A DNA stretch of 33,923 bases from the NCBI GenBank assembly GCA_017883385.1, contig JADGNQ010000058.1, forward strand, positions 1 through 33,923, written 5' to 3'. The stretch is from Candidatus Sulfotelmatobacter sp. Lineage in GTDB: Bacteria > Acidobacteriota > Terriglobia > Terriglobales > Acidobacteriaceae. Of the stretch, positions 7,808 to 16,368 are shown piece by piece. Numbering within the stretch: the stretch's first letter is position 1; every line of letters starts with the position of its first letter. The notes beneath the pieces are model-generated. The model was not told where the DNA came from, did no database searches, and saw nothing but the letters and a program-made list of their open reading frames with translations. Position numbers and translations under genes: made by a program.

Positions 7808-9205
7808 CTAGTGAATGCTATCCATCGCCGCGAACAAGTTGTTCAGCGACTCGGCCAGAGTGGGGTGGGCGAAAGTGCCATCCCTTAACGCCGTGTATGG
7901 CAATTTTCCCATCATAGCGATCTGAAGTGCAGACATGACTTCTCCACCTTCAATGCCGAGGATCGCAGCGCCGAGGATCAGGCCACTCTCCGCGTCCACG
8001 ATAGCCTTCATGAATCCTCGGGTCTCGTCCACCTCAAGAGCACGGGCGACAGACGTCATCGGCAGTTTCGCCACGCGAATCTTGCGGCCCTGCGCGCGAG
8101 CTTCCACCTCGGTCAGCCCAATCCTGCCTAACTGTGGATCGATGAAGACCGTATACGGCACTTGGCGATCCTTGGTTGAGGCGGCCTTTTTCTCAAGCAG
8201 GTTGGCGCGAACGATCCGAAAGTCGTCATATGAAACATGCGTGAATGCAGGGCCGCCCTTAATGTCGCCCAAGGCATAGATACCTTCAGCCGTTGTTTCC
8301 AGGCGGCCGTTAACCTTGATGAAGTCGTGCTCGTTGGTTTGAATGTCGGCCGCAGCGAGATTGAGGGAATCCGAATTTGGTACTCGTCCCGTCGCCACGA
8401 GCAGATGAGAACCAACCAGAATCTTGGACCCGTCCTGCGATGCGATTACTAACTGGATGCTCCCATCCAACTGGCTCACCCGAGTTGCTCTCGCGTTCAA
8501 GACAACTTCGACCCCGTCCTCCTGCAGGATCTTAGTGATCGCCTCCGCAATATCAGGATCCTCGCGCCTAAGCAATTGGCTCACGGATTGAACAATGGTC
8601 ACTCGACTGCCGAACCGCCGAAAGAGCTGTCCGAACTCCAGGCCAATATAGCCCCCGCCCAGGATCAACAAGTGGTCCGGAAGGGCATCGAGTTCCATGA
8701 TTGAGATATTGTCGAGAAAGGGAACGCTATCCAAACCATCCAGCTTGGGCCGCGACGCACGCGTGCCCGCATTGATGAAAATGTACTTAGCCGAAATTGT
8801 GCGCTGGTCATCATCTTTCGAGCGAACGGCTACTGTTTTGGGACCGCTGAAGCTCGCATCGCCGAAGATCAAGTCGAGGTTTGGAGTTTTTTCCAGGCGT
8901 GACTGGCTTCCATTCCGGAATGTGTCCACAATACTGCGCTTGCGTTGCCGAACCTTTGCCAGGTCAACGCTGATTGGGCCGGTATGCACGCCATAGTCGG
9001 CGGCGCGGCGCGCCAGGTATGCGACTCGACCGCTGGCTACCATAGTTTTCGTCGGAGTACATCCCTCGTTAATGCAGGTCCCACCGACATGTGTCCGTTC
9101 GATGAGAGCGGTGCGCATGCCCGAACCCGCGAGCGCCATCGACAGGGGGTTCCCGGCCTGCCCGGAACCAATGACAATGGCATCGTATTGCTGGGGAGTG
9201 GTCAT
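7808..9205 (-). CDS. Class I pyridine nucleotide-disulfide oxidoreductase (FAD, mercuric reductase/lipoamide dehydrogenase-like)
   Basis: The 465-residue protein has an N-terminal FAD Rossmann motif ([11 protein letters not shown], 11-20), the redox-active disulfide C44-INEG-C49 ([13 protein letters not shown]), a central NAD(P)H motif ([16 protein letters not shown]), the second FAD motif ([15 protein letters not shown]) and the C-terminal dimer/active-site segment AHPTLAES with its His-Glu dyad. It lacks the extra Cys pair and NmrA-like domain of true MerA, so the electron acceptor is unknown. The start at 9205 was chosen because it yields the family N-terminus; the frame extends to 9280 but would overlap the kinase gene. 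It sits 44 bp behind the kinase gene as the last member of a four-gene redox cluster. Confidence 0.88.
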   Translation of the reverse strand: MTTPQQYDAIVIGSGQAGNPLSMALAGSGMRTALIERTHVGGTCINEGCTPTKTMVASGRVAYLARRAADYGVHTGPISVDLAKVRQRKRSIVDTFRNGSQSRLEKTPNLDLIFGDASFSGPKTVAVRSKDDDQRTISAKYIFINAGTRASRPKLDGLDSVPFLDNISIMELDALPDHLLILGGGYIGLEFGQLFRRFGSRVTIVQSVSQLLRREDPDIAEAITKILQEDGVEVVLNARATRVSQLDGSIQLVIASQDGSKILVGSHLLVATGRVPNSDSLNLAAADIQTNEHDFIKVNGRLETTAEGIYALGDIKGGPAFTHVSYDDFRIVRANLLEKKAASTKDRQVPYTVFIDPQLGRIGLTEVEARAQGRKIRVAKLPMTSVARALEVDETRGFMKAIVDAESGLILGAAILGIEGGEVMSALQIAMMGKLPYTALRDGTFAHPTLAESLNNLFAAMDSIH

Positions 9206-9249
9206 AACCTCAGATTTGACGCAAGGAAACGCGTACCACGATCTTCGTA

Positions 9250-10635
9250 CTACTTTGCATCTTGCGCCAATGGCAGCCACACCTGAAAGCGCGTGTCTCC
9301 AGGTTTGGAACGCACCTGAATATTGCCACGATGCTTCTTCACGATGCGTTGCACCGTATCGAGGCCAAGTCCGGTGCCCTCGCCGACTCCCTTGGTGGTG
9401 AAGAACGGTTCGAAGATATGGGGCTGCACTTCAGGAGAAATTCCAGGACCGTTGTCGCCGATCTCCACCACCACGCAATCATCCTCACGATAGATGCGGA
9501 CTTGTAGTTCGCCTTTTCCACCCATCGCATCAATGGCGTTGTCGATGATGTTAGTCCAGATCTGGTTGAGTTCGCTCCCGAAAGAATTCACGAGAAGAGG
9601 AATTTTCTGATAATCCCGGCGAACGGCCACACCGCGTTTGAGCTTGTGATTCAAGATCGTGAGCGTGGTCTCCAGGGACTTGACGATATCCACGTTCTGC
9701 ACCGGGGACTGGTCCATGAACGTGTACTCCTTGATCGCACACACCAAATCGGAGATTCGCGAGGTGCTGCTCTCAATTTCATTCAACAACCCGGCGATCT
9801 CTACCGAAGCGGAGATCCTCACCAGTGCTGCGCGGGCAGTATCGGCATCGAGCGTGGCGAATAGTCGCTCCAGCGCTTCCGGCTTGAAATTCCTGCGTGC
9901 CAGGTCGGCCGCGAGTTGCCACAGATCGCTTTGCCCGTGGCTCCGAAGCAAGGAATCGAGTTCATCCTCCAATGCGCTGGCCGCGAGAGCGTCTAGCGGA
10001 GGCCCATCCACTTGAGTCAGCGCAGCCTCAAGCTTCTCAATTTCTGTTTTTTGTGCCGCAGTGAGGTCGCGCCTTCCGAGTTCGTGACTCGCATCGCGCA
10101 CCCGCTTCAGAATGTCGCGCAGTTGGCTGGTAGCGCGTTTCGCCGCCGAAGCCGGATTGTTGAGCTCATGGGCCAGGCCCGCTGAGAGCTTGCCTAAGGC
10201 AGCAAGCCGGTCGCGCTGCTGTTCCATCCGAGTGGTTTCACGGATCCGGTCCGACATCAGGCCCACCAAACGCTTGGTGAGTTCCGGCATCTTCTGCACG
10301 AGTTCCGGAAACAGCGAAGCTGGAAATCGGAGAGCGCGGCTGTTCGTCTCGGCTCGCCCGCTCACGGTAAACTGCTTCATCCTCGAAAACGGCAGTAATC
10401 CGGTGACGTCGCCCGGCTTTAGGTCAAAGATGATGGTCTCGCCCCCAAGCTCGCCCCGCCCCTGAAGTTGCCCCTCAAGAATCACGAACATCGCATCAGC
10501 CGGGTCGCCCTGACGCGCGTAGACGTCACCGGCCTTGAGCCGTAGCTCACGCGATTGGCCGATGAACCAGGCGATCTGATCGTCAGGTAAATCCGCGAAT
10601 ATGGTGCTGCGCAGCAGTTCAGACTTGTCGACCAT
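9250..10635 (-). CDS. Sensor histidine kinase with N-terminal cyclic-nucleotide-binding (Crp-type) domain
   Basis: The 461-residue protein is cytoplasmic with no membrane segments. Residues about 1-130 form a cNMP-binding fold ([48 protein letters not shown]). A coiled linker follows, then the dimerisation H-box [18 protein letters not shown] with phosphoacceptor H156, and a C-terminal HATPase with N-box ([14 protein letters not shown]), G1 ([10 protein letters not shown]), F-box ([20 protein letters not shown]) and G2. Its start codon directly abuts the stop of the response regulator-flavoprotein gene (TAAATG), implying translational coupling. The partner receiver is most likely that fused protein. 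The bound ligand is unknown; whether the pocket really binds a cyclic nucleotide cannot be told from the motif alone. Confidence 0.9.
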   Translation of the reverse strand: MVDKSELLRSTIFADLPDDQIAWFIGQSRELRLKAGDVYARQGDPADAMFVILEGQLQGRGELGGETIIFDLKPGDVTGLLPFSRMKQFTVSGRAETNSRALRFPASLFPELVQKMPELTKRLVGLMSDRIRETTRMEQQRDRLAALGKLSAGLAHELNNPASAAKRATSQLRDILKRVRDASHELGRRDLTAAQKTEIEKLEAALTQVDGPPLDALAASALEDELDSLLRSHGQSDLWQLAADLARRNFKPEALERLFATLDADTARAALVRISASVEIAGLLNEIESSTSRISDLVCAIKEYTFMDQSPVQNVDIVKSLETTLTILNHKLKRGVAVRRDYQKIPLLVNSFGSELNQIWTNIIDNAIDAMGGKGELQVRIYREDDCVVVEIGDNGPGISPEVQPHIFEPFFTTKGVGEGTGLGLDTVQRIVKKHRGNIQVRSKPGDTRFQVWLPLAQDAK

Positions 10636-12306
10636 TTATACCTTGCTCAAATATTGATGGATGAACTGCACCGCGACCGACCCTTCGCCAACCCCGGAGG
10701 CCACTCGTTTGACCGAGCCGTGTCGCACGTCGCCCACCGCAAATATACCCGGCACATTCGTCTCCAGCAGAAACGGATCCCTATCCGGCACCCAGCCTTT
10801 GGGACGCTGTCCCCCCTGCATCAGATCGGAACCGGTCAGAATGAATCCGCGCTCGTCTCGCTCGACTGTGCCCGCCAGCCAATCGGTTCGCGGCAGCGCC
10901 CCAATGAAGATGAACATCGCGCTTGCCGGCACGCGCTCCACTTTGTTGGTATCGGAACACAGGACTGAAATCTCCTCCAGGTGCGTGTCGCCGTGCACCT
11001 CGGCGACGTTGGCATGGGTCCATAGCTGAATGTTGGGCGTCTCTTTGATCTGATCAATCAGATATTGCGACATGGTGCTGGAGAGTGACTCCCCGCGCAC
11101 GAGGATGACGACCCGCTCCGCGTACCTGGCAAAATTCATCGCGGCCTGACCAGCAGAATTCGCGCCGCCAACGACGTAGACAACCTCGCCCTTGCACGAT
11201 AGAGCCTCGGTGGCGCCGCCGCCGTAGTAGACTCCCGCGCCCTGCAACTGACCAACTCCGGGTGCTTCCAGTCGCCGCCACTGCACTCCGGTCGCGATCA
11301 TCAACGCGTGGCACGAGATCTCGCTGCCGTCGGCCAATTTGATGATCCGGTAAGGCCCCTCCGTGCGGACGCCGACCGCTTCCTGGGGTGCCAGAATCTC
11401 TACTCCGAAACGCCGCGCCTGCACCACTGCGCGACGCGCAAGATCGCCCCCGCTGAGCCCGGCAGGAAATCCAAGATAGTTCTCAATCCGCGAACTCATT
11501 CCCGCCTGACCACCCGGTGCCTCCCGCTCCAGCATCACTGTGTGCAGGCCCTCCGAAGCGCCATAGACCGCGGCCGCCAGACCAGCCGGCCCTCCACCCA
11601 CAATTGCCAGGTCGTAAAAACTGGTTTCGGCGCGGGTTCGCAACCCCACTTTCTGCGCCACTTCGGTCGGAGCACTGTTCAGCAGTTTCGTCCCATCCGA
11701 AAACAAGACGATCGGCAACTCACTCGCATCCTGCCCCAGGGCCTCGAGCAGTCGCTTGGTCTCCGGATCGTTGGCCGATCCTTCAACGTCGATCCACTGA
11801 TAGGGAACGTGGCTGCGGGCCAGGAAATCCCGCAGCTCGTACGATCGCGGAGACCAGCGCGTACCCAGTACCCGGATTCCCTGAAACTGGGGACGGTACG
11901 AAGCTTGCCAGTCATCGAGCAAGTCGTCGAGTTGAGGGTACAGATGCTCCGTGGGCGGGTCCCACGGCTTCATGAAAAAATAGTCGAGGTTCGCCTGATT
12001 AATGGCACTGATCGCCGCGTTCGTGTCGGCATAAGCCGTCAGCAACGCCCGCTTCGCGTCAGGATATATTTGCCGCGCTTCCTGCAGAAACCCAACTCCA
12101 TCCATGCGCGGCATGCGCTGATCTACCAGCAGCAGTGCCACCCCGTCGTTGCGAACCTTCAGCCCCTTGAGTAGATCCAGACCCCCTTCCGGGGAGTCGC
12201 TGCTGAGAACGCGATATTCTGCGCCATACTGCGATCGCAAATCGCGCTCGATCGCCCGCAAGACATCGGGATCGTCGTCGACGGTCAGCAAGATTGGCTT
12301 CGCCAT
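10636..12306 (-). CDS. Response regulator fused to a thioredoxin-reductase-like FAD oxidoreductase
   Basis: The 556-residue three-part protein has a REC domain at residues 1-125 (acidic D10-D11-D12, phosphoacceptor D62 in LLLVDQRMPRMDG, conserved Lys in FFMKPW). A glutaredoxin-like segment follows at about 140-215 (IRVLGTRWSPRSYELRDFL, VPYQWIDVE, LPIVLFSDG). From about 228 there is a TrxR-type flavoprotein (LAIVGGGPAGLAAAVYGASEG, APGGQAGMSSRIENYLGFP, VVYVVGGANSAGQAAMNFA, FAVGDVRHGSVKRVA). The TrxR active-site CxxC is absent: YYGGGATEALSC stands where CATC is expected. The glutaredoxin-like part also lacks its CxxC (RWSPRS). The start at 12306 gives the usual REC N-terminus; the frame is open to an ATG at 12426 that abuts the zinc-finger gene stop, so a 40-residue extension is possible. 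Confidence 0.88.
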   Translation of the reverse strand: MAKPILLTVDDDPDVLRAIERDLRSQYGAEYRVLSSDSPEGGLDLLKGLKVRNDGVALLLVDQRMPRMDGVGFLQEARQIYPDAKRALLTAYADTNAAISAINQANLDYFFMKPWDPPTEHLYPQLDDLLDDWQASYRPQFQGIRVLGTRWSPRSYELRDFLARSHVPYQWIDVEGSANDPETKRLLEALGQDASELPIVLFSDGTKLLNSAPTEVAQKVGLRTRAETSFYDLAIVGGGPAGLAAAVYGASEGLHTVMLEREAPGGQAGMSSRIENYLGFPAGLSGGDLARRAVVQARRFGVEILAPQEAVGVRTEGPYRIIKLADGSEISCHALMIATGVQWRRLEAPGVGQLQGAGVYYGGGATEALSCKGEVVYVVGGANSAGQAAMNFARYAERVVILVRGESLSSTMSQYLIDQIKETPNIQLWTHANVAEVHGDTHLEEISVLCSDTNKVERVPASAMFIFIGALPRTDWLAGTVERDERGFILTGSDLMQGGQRPKGWVPDRDPFLLETNVPGIFAVGDVRHGSVKRVASGVGEGSVAVQFIHQYLSKV

Positions 12307-12426
12307 GATCGCTCTCAGACTGAAGAATGAGACGGGCCATTCCGGAAACCCGAAACCGGAATAAGCTGATTCGATACAGAAATCTGCATTCGGTCGCGCC
12401 ATTATCGTGCGGGATGAATGCCGCAT

Positions 12427-12699
12427 TCAAGCCCCAAGTTCACCGGCCTCAATTTCATCCACATAACACCAGACCCAGGACTCCCCCGGCTCATTGGAGC
12501 GGATCAGAGGGTGCTGCGTTTTGTGGAAATGTTTGGTGGCATGCTTGTTCTTGGACGAATCGCAACAGCCTACATGTCCGCAACTCAGGCACAGGCGCAG
12601 GTGGACCCAGGAGTCGCCAGTTTTGACGCAGTCCTCGCACACATGCTTGTTCGTCTCCTTGATCTTGATCTGGTTGAGGTGGGTGCATTCCTTGGGCAT
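12427..12699 (-). CDS. UBP-type zinc finger protein
   Basis: This 90-residue protein consists of a single ZnF-UBP domain: CTHLNQIK near the N-terminus, CEDC, WVHLRLCLSCGHVGCCDSS, then HATKHFHKTQHP and a C-terminal SWVWCYVDE. The Cys/His spacing fits the three-zinc UBP fold. In eukaryotes this fold grips the C-terminal Gly-Gly of ubiquitin; the role of bacterial stand-alone copies is not established. The ATG at 12699 has GGAGG six nt upstream, which decides the start over an upstream TTG in the same frame. It is the first gene of the cluster with the REC-flavoprotein, the kinase and the disulfide oxidoreductase, so a regulatory or scaffolding role in that redox module is an inference. Confidence 0.88.
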   Translation of the reverse strand: MPKECTHLNQIKIKETNKHVCEDCVKTGDSWVHLRLCLSCGHVGCCDSSKNKHATKHFHKTQHPLIRSNEPGESWVWCYVDEIEAGELGA

Positions 12700-12730
12700 C
12701 GGTTCCTCCGGCAAAAAGAGTCTTGTTATT

Positions 12731-12757
12731 CGGTCAAGTAACGTCGGTCATGTAACG
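12731..12757. repeat. Tandem 13-bp direct repeat in divergent promoter region
   Basis: CGGTCAAGTAACG (12731-12743) and CGGTCATGTAACG (12745-12757) are identical except for one base and repeat with a 14-bp period. They lie in the 122-bp space between the divergently transcribed zinc-finger gene and the small membrane protein gene. A regulator binding site for one or both promoters is a reasonable inference. Confidence 0.55.
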
Positions 12758-12821
12758 AAAGGGCACAATCACAGTCAAGCGCCGCGTCTTTCGCTCACAA
12801 TGTTCTTGGAGGTCTCCATTC

Positions 12822-13043
12822 GTGTTTCGGCTCGATTATGTGTCTTGCGTATTGACCATCACGTCCACGATCCTTGTGGGGCGGCGGTGCTGGGAAGGCT
12901 GGGCGTTGGCGGGCATTAATAGTGCAGTAGTATGCATCATCGGCTTCAAAACAGACCAACTAGGTTTCATTCCTGCCAACGTATTCTGCATGGTCATGAG
13001 CGCCATCAACCTGCGCGCATGGCGCAAGTCTGGAGCATCTTAA
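12822..13043 (+). CDS. Small membrane protein, PnuC-like fragment or family of unknown function
   Basis: The 73-residue protein starts at GTG 12822, eight nt after a perfect GGAGGT (12808-12813). This strong ribosome site is the main evidence that the short frame is real. It holds two hydrophobic segments, about residues 5-20 (YVSCVLTITSTILVG) and 28-58 (LAGINSAVVCIIGF, LGFIPANVFCMVMSAIN), and ends in basic residues (LRAWRKSG). The pattern GFIPANVFCMVMSAINLRAW resembles the nicotinamide riboside transporter PnuC and small proteins annotated near it, but the protein is far shorter than PnuC (about 200 residues). It is divergent from the redox cluster and convergent with egtD. Function is not assigned. 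Confidence 0.72.
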   Translation: MFRLDYVSCVLTITSTILVGRRCWEGWALAGINSAVVCIIGFKTDQLGFIPANVFCMVMSAINLRAWRKSGAS

Positions 13044-13099
13044 GAAGCGAGACCGGACTGCTGTCCAATTCGCGGGACGGTATCTTGCGGTACACGAAC

Positions 13100-14068
13100 T
13101 CACTCCACGATGAGCAGGTTTTCGGCAAAAGGCCACTGCTCATCAATCCACTGAGTCTCGCAACGAAATCCGGCACAGGCTGCAGTCACGACAATCTCTT
13201 CGGCCGAGTACTTGTGGCTGCTTTCCGTCCAGATCGTTTCTCCTTCCTGGAACTCGACCACGATTTCTGCCGCTGGAATGCTCACGATCTGCTTGCGCAT
13301 TGACCGCAGATGCATCTCAACGCTCCGAGCATGATGATTGATCTGGGCGACGTGGGCAAACTGGTTCAGGTCAAAGTCGGCGTCGAGTTCGCGATTGATG
13401 CGGGCCAGCAGGTTCAGGTTGAAAGCAGCGGTTACACCAAGCTCGTCGTCGTAGGCCGGCAGAAGTTGAGCGCTGGGCTTTTCCAGGTCCGTCCCAAGAA
13501 GAAGGGAATCGCCGGGCTCGAGAATCCGCCGTACCTCGCACAGGAACTTCACACCTGCCGGGCGATCGAAGTTTCCAATCGTGCTGCCGAGAAACAGCAC
13601 GAACAGCCGCTGGCCGCTCTGGCGGTACGCTGCTACTTCCAGCAACCCTTGGAGATATTCGCGCTCAAAACCCACAATACTAATGGAATCGATGTTCCCC
13701 AACTCCCGCTCGCACATCGCAAGTGCGGAGGGGGATATTTCGACCGGATAGTAAAGTGTCCGCTGGCGGCGACAGAGCGCCTCGAGCAGCCAGCGAGTCT
13801 TCTTACCACTGCCGCTGCCCAATTCCGCTACCGCGACCGGCCCGACAACACGGTCCACGATCTCATTTGAATAGCGTCGCAGTAGTCGCTCGTCGGCCCG
13901 AGTGAGCCCGTACTCAGGGAGGTGGCTGATCACTTCAAAAAGTGCCGAGCCCACGTCGTCATAGAAGTACTTGGATGGAAGTTCCTTCTGTCCCGGCCGG
14001 GTGAGTCCGGCGCGAACGTCAGCCGCAAATTCGTATGTCGTATTGGTTGGAATCGCATGGACGAGCAT
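13100..14068 (-). CDS. egtD: L-histidine N-alpha-methyltransferase EgtD (ergothioneine biosynthesis)
   Basis: This enzyme trimethylates L-histidine to hercynine using SAM, the first step of ergothioneine synthesis. The 322-residue protein shows the family N-terminal region (LPSKYFYDDVGSALFEVISHLPEYGLTR), SAM motif VAELGSGSGKKTRWLL, YYPVEISPSAL, FLGSTIGNFDRPAG (with the conserved substrate-contact Asn) and the C-terminal EGETIWTESSHKYS. The frame is open to 14170, but ATG at 14068 has AAGGAG eight nt upstream and gives the expected length and N-terminus. It follows egtB by 17 bp, so the pair forms a two-gene operon. Genes for EgtC/EgtE-type steps are not in the window. Confidence 0.94.
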   Translation of the reverse strand: MLVHAIPTNTTYEFAADVRAGLTRPGQKELPSKYFYDDVGSALFEVISHLPEYGLTRADERLLRRYSNEIVDRVVGPVAVAELGSGSGKKTRWLLEALCRRQRTLYYPVEISPSALAMCERELGNIDSISIVGFEREYLQGLLEVAAYRQSGQRLFVLFLGSTIGNFDRPAGVKFLCEVRRILEPGDSLLLGTDLEKPSAQLLPAYDDELGVTAAFNLNLLARINRELDADFDLNQFAHVAQINHHARSVEMHLRSMRKQIVSIPAAEIVVEFQEGETIWTESSHKYSAEEIVVTAACAGFRCETQWIDEQWPFAENLLIVE

Positions 14069-14085
14069 TGCCCCAGCTCCTTTTG

Positions 14086-15420
14086 TCAGCGGCTCACGCA
14101 GCGGAAACCCGCATAAACATATTGATAATGTGCTTGGAACCAGTTCCGATACGTGGACCGCAGCATGCACGCAGCGGTGCGCGCGGAGCCACCCTTCATC
14201 ACGAAGTGTTTGCCATCGAAGAAATCAGCCGAGTATCCGCGATAGAACGGAAATGGCTCGAACCCGGGAAACGGAGCGAAAACCGTGGAGGTCCACTCCC
14301 ACCCGTTACCCAACATGCCGTCTGCGCCGAAAGCGCTGCGGCCCAGCGGAAAAGCGTTCACCGGCATAGGATGCCACCGACCAAAATCAAAGTTGCCGAG
14401 ATTTGAATTGGGTTCTTCTGCTCCCCAGGGGTAGGGTCTTTCGTTTCCGTCCATCGCGCCATAGGCGGCGCGATGCCACTCCTCTTCGGTTGGAAGAGAC
14501 TTTCCTGCCCAACAAGCATACGCCACAGCCTCAGCATGACTCACATACACGGGCCAGTCCGGAGGTAACGGGATCTCTTCAAACATGGTGCGATAGAGCC
14601 ACCCGCCACTTGTTTTCTCCCAGAACACGGGATGCGACACACCGCGAGCAGTCTTCCAGTTCCAGTCATCGTCGCTCCAGAAACCGCGCCTCTCGTAGCC
14701 TCCGGCAGCCATGAAATCCAGGTACTGCCGGTTCGTCACCATGTACTGGTCAACGTCAAATGCCGGCACCTGCACGTTGTGCGCTTCATACTCGTTGTCC
14801 CAGCCGAAGTTCTGGCGACCGCGTGAAAGACCCAGTATCGCTGTGCCCGCAGGAATCTGAACCACCCGATGGATCACCGGCGGAGCGGCAAGACTCGGCG
14901 GATCTACTTGCCGCACCTTTCGGTCCGGCGGCAACCGGTGCAACATGTAGGCCAGAGTCTCGACGTGCATCAACCGGTGTTCAGCGGCAACATTGAGTAA
15001 GGTGTCGAGGGCAAAACCGTCGCGGGCGTGGTTGCGCGAATCCAGAACTCCATCTCCCAGCTTCGCGTCCAGTGCGCCGCGGATTCGGCTCGCATAGTCG
15101 CGCACAACTTCCAGAGAGGGCCAATCAGACGGCTGATCGGATGGTAATCCGCCACCGACCGGATCAATGCCAAAGGCAAACAGCCGATCAAGTTCAGGGT
15201 GAAAGCTCTTCAGCCCGAAAATGTTTTCGTGCAGCAGGTTCCAGTCAAACGCCTCAAGGTGCCCCAGATAAAAGATGATGCGGTGGCGCTCCGCAATCGG
15301 CCGTTCGTAAATCGAATCGGGTCGGACCAGGCCGAAGAGGGCGTCACTTCGCCAGCGGGCGGCGGAAATTCGCTTCACCAGTTCGTTGCGGGTCGCAGTG
15401 TCCCCTTGAGCAGCGAGCAT
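14086..15420 (-). CDS. egtB: Ergothioneine biosynthesis sulfoxide synthase EgtB
   Basis: This non-haem iron enzyme oxidatively couples hercynine to a thiol (gamma-glutamylcysteine or cysteine) as a sulfoxide. The 444-residue protein has an N-terminal DinB-like four-helix domain contributing the iron triad H54 (YLGHLEAFDW), H148 and H152 (AAEHRLMHVETLAYMLHRL). A C-terminal formylglycine-generating-enzyme-like (FGE-sulfatase) domain follows: VQIPAGTAILG, FDVDQYMVTNRQYLDFM, PVYVSHAEAVAYACWAGKSLPTEEEW-like, MLGNGWEWTSTVF and YRNWFQAHYQYVYAGFRC. The ATG at 15420 has GGGAGG six nt upstream. Many EgtB proteins carry GNVWEWT here; this one reads GNGWEWT, a conservative variation. Confidence 0.93.
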   Translation of the reverse strand: MLAAQGDTATRNELVKRISAARWRSDALFGLVRPDSIYERPIAERHRIIFYLGHLEAFDWNLLHENIFGLKSFHPELDRLFAFGIDPVGGGLPSDQPSDWPSLEVVRDYASRIRGALDAKLGDGVLDSRNHARDGFALDTLLNVAAEHRLMHVETLAYMLHRLPPDRKVRQVDPPSLAAPPVIHRVVQIPAGTAILGLSRGRQNFGWDNEYEAHNVQVPAFDVDQYMVTNRQYLDFMAAGGYERRGFWSDDDWNWKTARGVSHPVFWEKTSGGWLYRTMFEEIPLPPDWPVYVSHAEAVAYACWAGKSLPTEEEWHRAAYGAMDGNERPYPWGAEEPNSNLGNFDFGRWHPMPVNAFPLGRSAFGADGMLGNGWEWTSTVFAPFPGFEPFPFYRGYSADFFDGKHFVMKGGSARTAACMLRSTYRNWFQAHYQYVYAGFRCVSR

Positions 15421-15556
15421 TCGGGCCTCCCGTTTACTGCTTGGACGAAGCGGCGAAAAGAGCGGTCAAGACGGGGTCAGACGCATGCCGGCCCGCTGAA
15501 CGCCAGCACCCACATCTGGCGCTTCATGATGTTGCGAAGGCCAAGTAAAATGAGGC

Positions 15557-16351
15557 GTGCGCATTCCCCTGTTTCGGGTTGACGCGTTCACCAAGCGGCC
15601 GTTCGCAGGCAATCCCGCAGCGGTCTGCCCACTCAATGGGTGGTTAGATGACCAGATGCTGCGCAAAGTCGCAGCCGAAAACAATCTTTCTGCGACCGCC
15701 TTTTTCGTACCTCAGACCGACCTTTTCGAACTCCGCTGGTTTACTCCACAGTGCGAGATCAGGCTGTGTGGCCATGCGACCCTCGCGGCCGCGTACGTTG
15801 TGCTCAACATCCTGCAACCCAGGGGCGAGGTGGTACGATTTGACACCCGCTTCAGCGGAATGCTGACCGTTCGCAAAGACGGCGAGTTCCTCTCGATGGA
15901 CTTTCCCGCTATGTTCCCGAAGATCTGCACCAGCACTCCGCCTGAACTACTCGGCGCTCTCGGCCCTGGCCCAATACCATCCGCAGTCCTGGAAGCGAAT
16001 GATACCTACATTACCGTGTATGAAACCGAGAACGCAATCCGCAACATCTGCCCCGACTTCGCGCGAATGGAGAACCTTCATCCCTTTGCGGTAGGACTCA
16101 CCGCACCCGGTGACGAATCCGATTTCGTGTCGCGATACTTTGCCCCGAGTTATGGTGTCCGGGAAGATCCGGTAACTGGCTCGGTCCACTGCGCCCTTAC
16201 CCCATACTGGATCCACCGCCTCGACAAAACCCATCTCCATGCGCGCCAGGTGTCGGAACGCGGTGGAGACCTCTGGTGCGAAATGGCTGGAGACCGCGTC
16301 GTCCTCAAAGGCAACGCCGTGCTGGCGCTGGAGGGATCCCTACTGCTCTAA
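15557..16351 (+). CDS. PhzF/YddE-family isomerase-like protein lacking the usual catalytic Glu
   Basis: The 264-residue protein has the diaminopimelate-epimerase-like PhzF fold. Typical blocks are FRVDAFTKRPFAGNPAAV at the N-terminus, FTPQCEIRLCGHATLAAAYV, FDTRFSGMLTV in mid-chain, and SRYFAPSYGVREDPVTGSVHCALTPYW. In phenazine PhzF the general acid/base is a Glu in an NLSE motif; here the position reads NLSAT (A46, codon GCG), so classical isomerase chemistry is doubtful. The start is GTG at 15557, one frame off a nearby ATG at 15550; the family N-terminus decides it. It is divergent from egtB with a 136-bp intergenic region. Its substrate is unknown, and the phenazine genes phzA-E are absent. 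Confidence 0.88.
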   Translation: MRIPLFRVDAFTKRPFAGNPAAVCPLNGWLDDQMLRKVAAENNLSATAFFVPQTDLFELRWFTPQCEIRLCGHATLAAAYVVLNILQPRGEVVRFDTRFSGMLTVRKDGEFLSMDFPAMFPKICTSTPPELLGALGPGPIPSAVLEANDTYITVYETENAIRNICPDFARMENLHPFAVGLTAPGDESDFVSRYFAPSYGVREDPVTGSVHCALTPYWIHRLDKTHLHARQVSERGGDLWCEMAGDRVVLKGNAVLALEGSLLL

Positions 16352-16368
16352 ACCACTCCAGCAGGCGT

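Noticed and set aside
7808-9205. Calling the class I oxidoreductase a true mercuric reductase (merA)
   Set aside because: The C-terminal vicinal Cys pair of MerA is absent and there are no mer genes nearby.
9206-9280. Upstream start at 9280 for the FAD oxidoreductase
   Set aside because: It overlaps the kinase gene end and adds 25 residues not found at the FAD-domain N-terminus; ATG 9205 gives the normal beginning.
13310-13870. Plus-strand open frame antisense to egtD (186 codons)
   Set aside because: It is fully covered by egtD with all its motifs; the frame shows no motif of its own.
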